NCBI GenBank assembly: GCA_022747635.1
Contig: JAKTNV010000617.1
Coordinates: 1 to 64,000, forward strand
Direction of reading: 5' to 3'
DNA: 64,000 bases
Origin: Hetaerina americana
Taxonomy: Eukaryota > Arthropoda > Insecta > Odonata > Calopterygidae
Made by a program: the position numbers and the translations under genes. Below the pieces are notes generated by a model. It was not told where the DNA came from. It made no database searches and saw only the letters and a program-made list of their open reading frames with translations. Of the stretch, positions 11,300 to 23,723 are shown piece after piece (the first letter of the stretch is position 1; every line of letters starts with the position of its first letter).

Positions 11300-12783
11300 T
11301 AATCTTGAAGGACAAGAAATGAGCATAAAAGTTGCTTCAGAGAAAGTGTTAATGTTACTAAAAGAGCCCAAATTTCTAAAAATAATGCGAAAAACAACAA
11401 TCTACTGTTTAAGAGTGAATGTTTGAGGTGTTTAGAAGGCATTTATTTCATTTTTAGAAAATTTAATTTTTTCACATTTTTCCATGAAAAGTGCCAATAC
11501 CCCCCCTTTGGGTTCTAGGTGAAAATCTCACTCGACACAAATCAAACAAAAATATATCCAAGGTGTGTATTGTTGTTCATTTTTATCAAATAAACAAAAT
11601 AAAACCCAGAATGTATCCTGAAAGACAATAAATGATCATAAAAGATGCTTCAGCCCAGGTGTTAATGTTACTAAAAAGCCCAAATTTCTAAAAATATTGC
11701 GAAAAACAACAATCTTCTGTTTTAGAGTGAATGTTTGAGGTGTTTAGAAGGCATTTATTTCATTTTTAGAAAATTTAATTTTTCACATTTTTCCATGAAA
11801 AGTGCCAATACCCCCCCCTTTGGGTTCCAGGTGAAAATCTCACTTGACGCAAATCAAACAAAAATGTTTCCATGGTGTGTATTGTTGTTCATTTTCATCA
11901 AATTAAAAAAATAAAACCCAGAATGAATCCTGAAAGACAATAAAAGATCATAAAAGATGCTTCAGCCCAGGTGTTAATGTTACTAAAAGAGCCCAAATTT
12001 CTAAAAATATTGCGAAAAACAACAATCTTCTCTTTTAGAGTGAATGTTTGAGGTGTTTAGAAGTCATTTCATTCATTTTTAGAAAATTTTATTTTTCACA
12101 TTTTTCCATGAAAAGTGCCAATACCCCCCCCTTTGGGTTCTAAGTGAAAATCTCACTCGAAACAAATCAAACAAAAATGTATCCAAGGTGTGTATTGTTG
12201 TTCATTTTCATCAAATAAACAAAATAAAACCCAGAATGAATCCTGAAAGACATGAAAGGAGCATAAAAGATGCTTCAGCGAAAGTGTTAATGTTACTAAA
12301 AGAGCCAAAATTTCTAAAAATATTGAGAAAAACAACAATCTTCTGTTTTAGAGTGAATGTTTGAGGTGTTTAGAAGGCATTTATTTCATTTTTAGAAAAT
12401 TTAATTTTTCACATTTTTCCATGAAAAGTGCCAATTCCCCCCCCTTTGGGTTCTAGGTGAAAATCTCACTCAACACAAATCAATCAAAAATGTATCCATG
12501 GTGTGTATTGTTGTTCATTTTCATCAAATAAACAAAATAAAACCCAGAATTAATCCTGAAAGACAAGAAATGAGCATAAAAGTTGCTTCAGCGAAAGTGT
12601 TAATGTTACTAAAAGAGCCCAAATTTCTAAAAATATTGCGAAAAACAATCTTCTGTTTTAGAGTGAATGTTTGAGGTGTTTAGAAGGCATTTATTTCATT
12701 TTTAGAAAATTTAATTTTTCACATTTTTCATGAAAAGTGCCAATACCCCCCCCTTTGGGTTCTAGGTGAAAATCTCACTCGAC
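11300..12783 (+). repeat. 1.48-kb duplication, copy 2 (pair with 9,108-10,592)
   Basis: This is the downstream partner at 7-unit spacing. It shares the private markers AATAATGCGAAAAAC, CTGTTTAAGAG, CAATTCCCC and the 12-bp palindrome TTTTCATGAAAA. The flanks differ between the copies, so the match is a discrete duplicated segment and not general array similarity. Confidence 0.87.
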
Positions 12784-12890
12784 ACAAATCAAACAAAAAT
12801 GTATCCAAGGTGTGTATTGTTGTTCATTTTCATCAAATAAACAAAATAAAACCCAGAATGTATCCTGAAAGAAAATAAATGATCATAAAA

Positions 12891-14210
12891 GAATTTTCAG
12901 CCCAGGTGTTAATGTTACTAAAAGAGCCCAAATTTCTAAAAATATTGCGAAAAACAACAATCTTCTGTTTTAGAGTGAATGTTTGAGGTGTTTAGAAGGC
13001 ATTTATTTCTATTTTAGAAAATTTAATTTTTCACATTTTTCCATGAAAAGTGCCAATACCCCCCCCTTTGGGTTCTAGGTGAAAATCTCACTCGACACAA
13101 ATCAATCAAAAATGTATCCAAGGTGTTTATTGTTGTTCATTTTCATCAAATAAACAAAATAAAACCCAGGATGAATCCTGAAAGACAATAAAAGATCATA
13201 AAAGATGCTTCAGCCCAAGTGTTAATGTTACTAAAAGAGCCAAAATTTCTAAAAATATTGCGAAAAACAACAATCATCTGTTTTAAAGTGAATGTTTGAG
13301 GTGTTTAGAAGGCATTTATTTCATTTTTAGAAAATTTAATTTTTCACATTTTTCCATGAAAAGTGCCAATACCCCCCCCTTTGGGTTCTAGGTGAAAATC
13401 TAACTTGACACAAATCAAACAATAATGTTTCAATGGTGTGTATTGTTGTTCATTTTCATCAAATAAACAAAATAAAACCCAGAATGTATCCTGAAAGACA
13501 ATAAATGATCATAAAAGATGCTTCAGCCCAGGTGTTAATGTTACTAAAAGAGCCCAAATTTCTAAAAATATTGCAAAAAACAACAGTCTTCTGTTTTAGA
13601 GTGAATGTTTGAGGTGTTTGGAAGGCATTTATTTCATTTTTAGAAAATTTAATTTTTCATATTTTTCCATGAAAAATGCCAATACCCCCCCCCCTTTGGG
13701 TTCTAGGTGAAAATCTCACTTGACGCAAATCAAACAAAAATGTATCCAAGGTGTGTATTGTTGTTCATTTTCATCAAATAAACAAAATAAAACCCAGAAT
13801 GTATCCTGAAAGACAATAAATGATCATAAAAGAATTTTCAGCCCAGGTGTTAATGTTACTAAAAGAGCCCAAATTTCTAAAAATATTGCGAAAAACAACA
13901 ATCTTCTGTTTTAGAGTGAATGTTTGAGGTGTTTAGAAGGCATTTATTTCTATTTTAGAAAATTTAATTTTTCACATTTTTCCATGAAAAGTGCCAATAC
14001 CCCCCCCTTTGGGTTCTAGGTGAAAATCTCACTCGACACAAATCAATCAAAAATGTATCCAAGGTGTGTATTGTTGTTCATTTTCATCAAATAAACAAAA
14101 TAAAACCCAGGATGAATCCTGAAAGACAATAAAAGATCATAAAAGATGCTTCAGCCCAGGTGTTAATGTTACTAAAAGAGCCCAAATTTCTAAAAATATT
14201 GCGAAAAACA
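12891..14210 (+). repeat. Local shuffled block with GAATTTTCAG units
   Basis: The rare word AAAGAATTTTCAGCCC occurs near 12,887 and 13,828, 940 bp (3 units) apart, and each time the next unit has CATTTATTTCTATTTTAG. The TCTATTTTAG variant recurs near 16,448 and 18,329. A unit with CAATCATCTGTTTTAAAG appears near 13,270 and 14,523, four units apart. The region is a mosaic of short 1-3 unit copies. Confidence 0.7.
13385..13742 (+). repeat. Long-range match, copy 1 (partner near 43,089)
   Basis: The unusual string of variants CTAACTTGACAC, CAATAATGTTTCAATGG, CAACAGTCTTC, TTCATATTTTTCC and AAAAATGCC occurs in the same order near 43,089-43,446, an offset of about 29,704 bp (95 units). Differences include GCAAAAAAC against GCGAAAAAC and GTTTGGAAGG against GTTTAGAAGG. 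Confidence 0.78.
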
Positions 14211-15161
14211 ATCTTCTGTTTTAGAGTGAATGTTTGAGGTGTTAAGAAAGCATTTATTTCTTTTTAGAAAAATTATTTTTTCACATTTTTCCATGAAAAG
14301 TGCCAATACCCCCCCCCTTTGGGTTCTAGGTGAAAATCTCACTCGACACAAATCAAACAAAAATGTATCCAAGGTGTGTATTGTTGTTCATTTTCATCAA
14401 ATAAACAAAATAAAACCCAGGATGAATCCTGAAAGACAATAAAAGATCATAAAAGATGCTTCAGCCCAAGTGTTAATGTTACTAAAAGAGCCAAAATTTC
14501 TAAAAATATTGCGAAAAACAACAATCATCTGTTTTAAAGTGAATGTTTGAGGTGTTTAGAAGGCATTTATTTCATTTTTAGAAAATTTAATTTTTCACAT
14601 TTTTCCATGAAAAGTGCCAATACCCCCCCCTTTGGGTTTTAGGTGAATATCTCACTTGACACAAATCAAACAAAAATGTTTCCATGGTGTGTATTGTTGT
14701 TCATTTTTATCAAATAAACAAAATAAAACCCAGAATGTATCTTGAAAGACAATAAATGATCATAAAAGATGCTTCAGCCCAGGTGTTAATGTTACTAAAA
14801 GAGCTAAAATTTCTAAAAATATTGCGAAAAACAACAATCTTCTGTTTTAGAATGAATGTTTGAGGTGTTTAGAAGTCATTTCATTCAATTTTAGAAAATT
14901 TTATTTTTCACATTTTTCCATGAAAAGTGCCATAACCCCCCCCTTTGGGTCCTAAGTGAAAATCTCACTCGAAACAAATCAAACAAAAATGTATCCAAGG
15001 TGTGTATTGTTGTTCATTTTCATCAAATAAACAAAATAAAACCCAGAATGAATCCTGAAAGACATGAAAGGAGCATAAAAGATGCTTCAGCGGAAGTGTT
15101 AATGTTACTAAAAGAGCCCAAATTTCTAAAAATATTGCGAAAAACAACAATCTTCTGTTTT

Positions 15162-15474
15162 AGAGTGAATGTTTGAGGTGTTTAGCAGGCATTTATTTCA
15201 TTTTTAGAAAATTTAATTTTTCACATTTTTCCATGAAAAGTGCCAATACCCCCCCCTTTGGGTTCTAGGTGAAAATCTCACTCGACACAAATCAAACAAA
15301 AATGTTTCCATGGTGTGTATTGTTGTTCATTTTCATCAAATAAACAAAATAAAACCCAGAAATAATCCTGAAAGACATGAAATGAGCATAAAAGATGCTT
15401 CAGCGCAAGTGTTAATTTTACTAAAAGAGCCCAAATTTCTAAAAATATTGCGAAAAACAACAATCGTCTGTTTT
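15162..15474 (+). repeat. Example of sub-family D monomer (AATAATCC / CATGAAATGAGC)
   Basis: This 313-bp unit is marked by CAGAAATAATCCTG, GACATGAAATGAGC, CAGCGCAAGTG and TTAATTTTAC, where other types have TTAATGTTAC. It recurs near 2,500, 4,400, 6,915, 10,980, 20,060, 22,560, 25,685, 28,190, 49,750 (variant) and 54,100. Several early copies end in CAATCGTCTG, others in CAATCTTCTG. Confidence 0.85.
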
Positions 15475-17256
15475 AGAGTGAATGTTTGAGGTGTTTAGAA
15501 GGCATTTATTTCATTTTTAGAAAATTTAATTTTTTCGCATTTTTCCTTGAAAAGTTCCAATAACCCCCCCTTTGGGTTCTAGGTGAAAATCTCACTCGAC
15601 ACAAATCAAACAAAAATGTTTCCATGGTGTTTATTGTTGTTCATTTTCATCAAATAAACAAAATAAAACCCAGAATGAATCCTGAAAGACAATAAAAGAT
15701 CATAAAAGATGCTTCAGCCCGGGTGTTAATGTTACTAAAAGAGCCCAAATTTCTAAAAATATTGCGAAAAACAACAATCTTCTGTTTTAGAGTGAATGTT
15801 TGAGGTGTTTAGAAGGCATTTATTTCATTTTTAGAAAATTTTATTTTTCACATTTTTCCATGAAAAGTGCCAATACCCCCCCTTTGGGTTCTAAGTGAAA
15901 ATCTCACACGAAACAAATCAAACAAAAATGTATCCAAGGTGTGTATTGTTGTTCATTTTCATCAAATAAACAAAATAAAACCCAGAATGAATCCTGAAAG
16001 ACATGAAAGGAGCATAAAAGATGCTTCAGCGAAAGTGTTAATGTTACTAAAAGAGCCCAAATTTCTAAAAATATTGCGAAAAACAACAATCTTCTGTTTT
16101 AGAGTGAATGTTTGAGGTGTTTAGAAGGCATTTATTTCATTTTTAGAAAATTTAATTTTTTCGCATTTTTCCTTGAAAAGTGCCAATACCCCCCCCTTTG
16201 GGTTCTAGGTGAAAATCTCACTCGACACAAATCAAACAAAAATGTTTCCATGGTGTTTATTGTTGTTCATTTTCATCAAATAAACAAAATAAAACCCAGA
16301 ATGAATCCTGAAAGACAATAAAAGATCATAAAAGATGCTTCAGCCCGGGTGTTAATGTTACTAAAAGAGCCCAAATTTCTAAAAATATTGCGAAAAACAA
16401 CAATCATCTGTTTTAGAGTGAATGTTTGAGGTGTTTAGAAGGCATTTATTTCTATTTTAGAAAATTTAATTTTTCACATTTTTCCATGAAAAGTGCCAAT
16501 ACCCCCCCCTTTGGGTTCTAGGTGAAAATCTCACTCGACAAAATCAATCAAAAATGTATCCAAAGTGTGTATTGTTTTTCATTTTCATCAAATAAACAAA
16601 CAAAAAACCCAGAATGTATCCTGAAAGACAATAAATGATCATAAAAGATGCTTCAGCCCAGGTGTTAATGTTACTAAAAGTGCCCACATTTCTAAATATA
16701 TTGCGAAAAACAACAATCTTCTTTTTTAGAGTGAATGTTTGAGGTGTTTAGAAGGCATTTAATTCGTTTTTAGAAAATTTAATTTTTTTACATTTTTCCA
16801 TGAAAAGTGCCAATACCCCCCCCCCTTTGGGTTCTAGTTGAAAATCTCACTTGACACAAATCAAACAAAAATGTATCCAAGGTGTGTATTGTTGTTCATT
16901 TTCATCAAATAAACAAAATAAAACCCAGAATAAATCCTGAAAGACAATAAATGATCATAAAAGATGCTTCAGCCCAGGTGTTAATGTTACTAAAAGAGCC
17001 CAATTTTCTAAAAATATTGCGAAAAACAACAATCTTCTGTTTTAGAGTGAATGTTTGAGGTGTTTAGAAGGCATTTATTTCTTTTTTAGAAAATTTAATT
17101 TTACACATTTTTCCATGAAAAGTGCCAATACCCCCCCCTTTGGGTTCTAGGTGAAAATCTCGCTCGACACAAATCAAACAAAAATGTATCCAAGGTGTGT
17201 ATTGTTGTTCATTTTCATCAAATAAACAAAATAAAACCCAGAATGAATCCTGAAAG
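15429..17256 (+). repeat. Six-monomer duplication, copy 1 (pair with 17,311-19,135)
   Basis: The block shares CAATCGTCTG, TTTTTTCGCATTTTTCCTTG, CAGCCCGGGTG, GCCCACATTTCTAAATATATT and TTACACATTT with the sequence 1,879-1,882 bp (6 units) downstream. Differences include CATTTAATTCGT against CATTTATTTCGT near 16,758 and GTTCTAGTTG against GTTCTAGGTG near 16,833. The two copies are nearly contiguous, so this is a head-to-tail doubling. Confidence 0.85.
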
Positions 17257-17310
17257 ACAATAAATGATCATAAAAGATGCTTCAGCCCAGGTGTTAATGT
17301 TACTAAAAGT

Positions 17311-19135
17311 GCCCAAATTTCTAAAAATATTGCGAAAAACAACAATCGTCTGTTTTAGAGTGAATGTTTGAGGTGTTTAGAAGGCATTTATTTCATTTTT
17401 AGAAAATTTAATTTTTTCGCATTTTTCCTTGAAAAGTTCCAATAACCCCCCCTTTGGGTTCTAGGTGAAAATCTCACTCGACACAAATGAACAAAAATGT
17501 TTCCATGGTGTTTATTGTTGTTCATTTTCATCAAATTAACAAAATAAAACCCAGAATGAATCCTGAAAGACAATAAAAGATCATAAAAGATGCTTCAGCC
17601 CAGGTGTTAATGTTACTAAAAGAGCCCAAATTTCTAAAAATATTGCGAAAAACAACAATCTTCTGTTTTAGAGTGAATGTTTGAGGTGTTTAGAAGGCAT
17701 TTATTTCATTTTTAGAAAATTTTATTTTTCACATTTTTCCATGAAAAGTGCCAATACCCCCCCTTTGGGTTCTAAGTGAAAATCTCACACGAAACAAATC
17801 AAACAAAAATGTATCCAAGGTGTGTATTGTTGTTCATTTTCATCAAATAAACAAAATAAAACCCAGAATGAATCCTGAAAGACATGAAAGGAGCATAAAA
17901 GATGCTTCAGCGAAAGTGTTAATGTTACTAAAAGAGCCCAATTTCTAAAAATATTGCGAAAAACAACAATCTTCTGTTTTAGAGTGAATGTTTGAGGTGT
18001 TTAGAAGGCATTTATTTCATTTTTAGAAAATTTAATTTTTTCGCATTTTTCCTTGAAAAGTGCCAAACCCCCCCCTTTGGGTTCTAGGTGAAAATCTCAC
18101 TCGACACATATCAAACAAAAATGTTTCCATGGTGTTTATTGTTGTTCATTTTCATCAAATAAACAAAATAAAACCCAGAATGAATCCTGAAAGACAATAA
18201 AAGATCATAAAAGATGCTTCAGCCCGGGTGTTAATGTTACTAAAAGAGCCCAAATTTCTAAAAATATTGCGAAAAACAACAATCATCTGTTTTAGAGTGA
18301 ATGTTTGAGGTGTTTAGAAGGCATTTATTTCTATTTTAGAAAATTTAATTTTTCACATTTTTCCATGAAAAGTGCCAATACCCCCCCCTTTGGGTTCTAG
18401 GTGAAAATCTCACTCGACACAAATCAATCAAAAATGTATCCAAAGTGTGTATTGTTTTTCATTTTCATCAAATAAACAAAAAAAACCCAGAATGTATCCT
18501 GAAAGACAATAAATGATCATAAAAGATGCTTCAGCCCAGGTGTTAATGTTACTAAAAGTGCCCACATTTCTAAATATATTGCGAAAAACAACAATCTTCT
18601 GTTTTAGAGTGAATGTTTGAGGTGTTTAGAAGGCATTTATTTCGTTTTTAGAAAATTTAATTTTTTTACATTTTTCCATGAAAAGTGCCAATACCCCCCC
18701 CCCCTTTGGGTTCTAGGTGAAAATCTCACTTGACACAAATCAAACAAAAATGTATCCAAGGTGTGTATTGTTGTTCATTTTCATCAAATAAACAAAATAA
18801 AACCCAGAATAAATCCTGAAAGACAATAAATGATCATAAAAGATGCTTCAGCCCAGGTGTTAATGTTACTAAAAGAGCCCAAATTTCTAAAAATATTGCG
18901 AAAAACAACAATCTTCTGTTTTAGAGTGAATGTTTGAGGTGTTTAGAAGGCATTTATTTCTTTTTTAGAAAATTTAATTTTACACATTTTTCCATGAAAA
19001 GTGCCAATACCCCCCCCTTTGGGTTCTAGGTGAAAATCTCGCTCGACACAAATCAAACAAAAATGTATCCAAGGTGTGTATTGTTGTTCATTTTCATCAA
19101 ATAAACAAAATAAAACCCAGAATGAATCCTGAAAG
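17311..19135 (+). repeat. Six-monomer duplication, copy 2 (pair with 15,429-17,256)
   Basis: This is the downstream half of the 1.88-kb doubling. It starts in the right part of a unit whose left part matches other units, so the junction at about 17,257-17,311 lies in the variable segment. It carries a one-base loss in AAGAGCCCAATTTC near 17,937 where copy 1 has CCCAAATTTC. Confidence 0.85.
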
Positions 19136-19236
19136 GCAATAAAAGATCATAAAAGATGCTTCAGCCCAGGTGTTAATGTTACTAAAAGAGCCCAAATTTC
19201 TAAAAATATTGCGAAAAACAACAATCTTCTGTTTTA

Positions 19237-19766
19237 GAGTGAATGTTTGAGGTGTTTAGAAGGCATTTATTTCATTTTTAGAAAATTTAATTTTTCACAT
19301 TTTTCCATGAAAAGTGCCAATACCCCCCCTTTGGGTTCTAGGTGAAAATCTCACTCGAAACAAATCAAACAAAAATGTTTCCATGGTGCGTATTGTTGTT
19401 CATTTTCATCAAATTAACAAAATAAAACCCAGAATGTATCCTGAAAGACAATAAATGATCATAAAAGATGCTTCAGCCCAGGTGTTAATGTTACTACAAG
19501 TGCCCAAATTTCTAAAAATATTGCGAAAAACAACAATCTTCTGTTTCAGAGTGAATGTTTGAGGGGTTTAGAAGGCATTTATTTCATTTTTAGAAAATTT
19601 AATTTTTCACATTTTTCCATGAAAAGTGCCAATACCCGCCCTTTGGGTTCTAAGTGAAAATCTCACTCGACACAAATCAAACAAAAATGTTTCCATGGTG
19701 TGTAGTTTTGTTCATTTTCATCAAATAAACAAAATAAAACCCAGAATTAATCCTGAAAGACAAGAA
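19237..19766 (+). repeat. Short block related to 21,430-21,957
   Basis: The units with GGTGCGTATTG, TTACTACAAGTGCCC, GAGGGGTTTAG and TGTGTAGTTTTGTTC reappear in order 2,190 bp (7 units) downstream, with TTACTAAAAG in place of TTACTACAAG. After about 19,767 (GAAACGAGC against GAAATGAGC) the copies diverge. Confidence 0.75.
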
Positions 19767-20282
19767 ACGAGCATAAAAGTTGCTTCAGCGAAAGTGTTAA
19801 TGTTACTAAAAGAGCCCAAACTTCTAAAAATATTGCGAAAAACAACAATCTTCTGTTTTAGAGTGAATGTTTGAGGTGTTTAGAAGGCATTTATTTCATT
19901 TTTAGAAAATTTAATTTTTCACATTTTTCCATGAAAAGTGCCAATACCCCCCCCCTTTGGGTTCTAGGTGAAAATCTCACTCGACACAAATCAAACAAAA
20001 ATGTTTCCATGGTGTGTATTGTTGTTCATTTTCATCAAATAAACAAAATAAAACCCAGAAATAATCCTGAAAGACATGAAATGAGCATAAAAGATGCTTC
20101 AGCGCAAGTGTTAATTTTACTAAAAGAGCCCAAATTTCTAAAAATATTGCGAAAAACAACAATCTTCTGTTTTAGAGTGAATGTTTGAGGTGTTTAGAAG
20201 GCATTTATTTCATTTTTAGAAAATTTAATTTTTTACATTTTTCAATGAAAAGTGCCAATACCCCCCCCTTTGGGTTCTAGTT

Positions 20283-23200
20283 GAAAATCTCACTCGACAC
20301 AAATCAAACAAAAAGGTTTAATGGTGTGTATTGTTGTTCATTTTCATCAAATAAACAAAATAAAACCCAGAATTAATCTTGAAGGACAAGAAATGAGCAT
20401 AAAAGTTGCTTCAGAGAAAGTGTTAATGTTACTAAAAGAGCCCAAATTTCTAAAAATATTGCAAAAAACTACAATCTACGGTTTTAGAGTGAATGTTTGA
20501 GGTGTTTAGAAGGCATTTATTTCATTTTTAGAAAATTTTATTTTTTCACATTTTTCCATGAAAAGTGCCAATACCCCCCCCTTTGGGTTCTAGGTGAAAA
20601 TCTCACTCCTCACAAATCAAACAAAAATGTATCCAAGGTGTGTATTTTTGTTCATTTTCATCAAATAAACAAAATAAAACCCAGAATGTATCCTGAAAGA
20701 CAATAAATGATCATAAAAGATGCTTCAGCCCAGGTGTTAATGTTACTAAAAGAGCCCAAATTTCTAAAAATATTGCGAAAAACAACAATCTTCTGTTTTA
20801 GAGTGAATGTTTGAGGTGTTTAGAAGGCATTTATTTCGTTTTTAGGAAATTTAATTTTTTTTACATTTTTCCATGAAAAGAGCCAATACCCCCCCCTTTG
20901 GGTTCTAGGTGAAAATCTCACTCGACACAAATCAAACAAAAATGTATCCAAGGTGTGTATTGTTGTTCATTTTCATCAAATAAACAAAATAAAACCCAGA
21001 ATAAATCCTGAAAGACAATAAATGATCATAAAAGATGCTTCAGCCCAGGTGTTAATGTTACTAAAAGAGCCCAAATTTCTAAAAATATTGCGAAAAACAA
21101 CAATCTTCTGTTTTAGAGTGAATGTTTGAGGTGTTTAGAAGGCATTTATTTCATTTTTAGAAAATTTAATTTTTCACATTTTTCCATGAAAAGTGCCAAT
21201 ACCCCCCCCTTTGGGTTCTAGGTGAAAATCTCGCTCGACACCAATCAAACAAAAATGTTTCCATGGTGTGTATTGTTGTTTATTTTCATCAAATAAACAA
21301 AATAAAACCCAGAATAATCCTGAAAGACAAGAAATTAGCATAAATGATGCTTCAGCGCAAGCGTTAATGTTACTAAAAGAGCCCAATTTTCTAAAAATAT
21401 TGCGAAAAACAACAATCTTCTGTTTTTGAGTGAATGTTTGTGGTGTTTAGAAGGCATTTATTTCATTTTTAGAAAATTTAATTTTTCACATTTTTCCATG
21501 AAAAGTGCCAATACCCCCCCTTTGGGTTCTAGGTGAAAATCTCACTCGAAACAAATCAAACAAAAATGTTTCCATGGTGCGTATTGTTGTTCATTTTCAT
21601 CAAATTAACAAAATAAAACCCAGAATGTATCCTGAAAGACAATAAATGATCATAAAAGATGCTTCAGCCCAGGTGTTAATGTTACTAAAAGTGCCCAAAT
21701 TTCTAAAAATATTGCGAAAAACAACAATCTTCTGTTTCAGAGTGAATGTTTGAGGGGTTTAGAAGGCATTTATTTCATTTTTAGAAAATTTAATTTTTCA
21801 CATTTTTCCATGAAAAGTGCCAATACCCGCCCTTTGGGTTCTAAGTGAAAATCTCACTCGACACAAATCAAACAAAAATGTTTCCATGGTGTGTAGTTTT
21901 GTTCATTTTCATCAAATAAACAAAATAAAACCCAGAATTAATCCTGAAAGACAAGAAATGAGCATAAAAGTTGCTTCAGCGAAAGTGTAAATGTTACTAA
22001 AAGAGCCCAAATTTCTAAAAATATTGCGAAAAACAATCTTCTGTTTTAGAGTGAATGTTTGAGGTGTTTAGAAGGCATTTATTTCATTTTTAGAAAATTT
22101 AATTTTTCACATTTTTCCATGAAAAGTGCCAATACCCCCCCCTTTGGGTTCTAGGTGAAAATCTCACTCGACACAAATCAAACAAAAATGTTTCCATGGT
22201 GCGTATTGTTGTTCATTTTCATCAAATTAAAAAAATAAAACCCAGAATTAATCTTGAAAGACAAGAAACGAGCATAAAAGTTGCTTCAGCGAAAGTGTTA
22301 ATGTTACTAAAAGAGCCCAAACTTCTAAAAATATTGCGAAAAACAACAATCTTCTGTTTTAGAGTGAATGTTTTAGGTGTTTAGAAGGCATTTATTTCAT
22401 TTTTAGAAAATTTAATTTTTCACATTTTTCCATGAAAAGTGCCAATACCCCCTTTGGGTTCTAGGTGAAAATCTCACTCGACACAAATCAAACAAAAATG
22501 TTTCCATGGTGTGTATTGTTGTTCATTTTCATCAAATAAACAAAATAAAACCCAGAAATAATCCTGAAAGACATGAAATGAGCATAAAAGATGCTTCAGC
22601 GCAAGTGTTAATTTTACTAAAAGAGCCCAAATTTCTAAAAATATTGCGAAAAACAACAATCTTCTGTTTTAGAGTGAATGTTTGAGGTGTTTAGAAGGCA
22701 TTTATTTCATTTTTAGAAAATTTAATTTTTTACATTTTTCCATGAAAAGTGCCAATACCCCCCCCTTTGGGTTCTAGTTGAAAATCTCACTCGACACAAA
22801 TCAAAGAAAAATGTTTCCATGGTGTGTATTGTTGTTCATTTTCATCAAATAAACAAAATAAAACCCAGAATTAATCTTGAAGGACAAGAAATGAGCATAA
22901 AAGTTGCTTCAGAGAAAGTGTTAATGATACTAAAAGAGCCCAAATTTCTAAAAATATTGCGAAAAACTACAATCTACGTGTTTAGAGTGAATGTTTGAGG
23001 TGTTTAGAAGGCATTTATTTCATTTTTAGAAAATTTTATTTTTTCACATTTTTCCATGAAAAGTGCCAATACCCCCCCCTTTGGGTTCTAGGTGAAAATC
23101 TCACTCCTCACAAATCAAACAAAAATGTATCCAAGGTGTGTATTTTTGTTCATTTTCATCAAATAAACAAAATAAAACCCAGAATGTATCCTGAAAGACA

Positions 23201-23421
23201 ATAAATGATCATAAAAGATGCTTCAGCCCAAGTGTAAATGTTACTAAAAGAGCCCAAATTTCTAAAAATATTGCGAAAAACAACAATCTTCTGTTTTAGA
23301 GTGAATGTTTGAGGTGTTTAGAAGGCATTTATTTCGTTTTTAGGAAATTTAATTTTTTTTACATTTTTCCATGAAAAGAGCCAATACCCCCCCCTTTGGG
23401 TTCTAGGTGAAAATCTCACTC
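20283..23421 (+). repeat. Ten-monomer duplication, copy 1 (pair with 23,724-26,547)
   Basis: The first part (20,283-20,837) matches 23,724-24,278 at an offset of 3,441 bp. The part from 21,005 to 23,421 matches 24,131-26,547 at an offset of 3,126 bp, with no net insertion or loss over 2,417 bp. Shared private markers are AAAAAGGTTTAATGG, CTCCTCACAAATC, GTATTTTTGTTC, GGTGCGTATTG, GAGGGGTTTAG and ATCTACGTGTTTAG. The change of offset by 315 bp means one unit is present here and absent from copy 2. Confidence 0.88.
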
Positions 23422-23723
23422 CTCACAAATCAAACAAAAATGTATCCAAGGTGTGTATTTTTGTTCATTTTCATCAAATAAACAAAATAAAACCCAGAAT
23501 GTATCCTGAAAGACAATAAATGATCATAAAAGATGCTTCAGCCCAGGTGTTAATGTTACTAAAAGAGCCCAAATTTCTAAAAATATTGCGAAAAACAACA
23601 ATCTTCTGTTTTAGAGTGAATGTTTGAGGTGTTTAGAAGGCATTTATTTCGTTTTTAGGAAATTTAATTTTTTTTACATTTTTCCATGAAAAGAGCCAAT
23701 ACCCCCCCCTTTGGGTTCTAGGT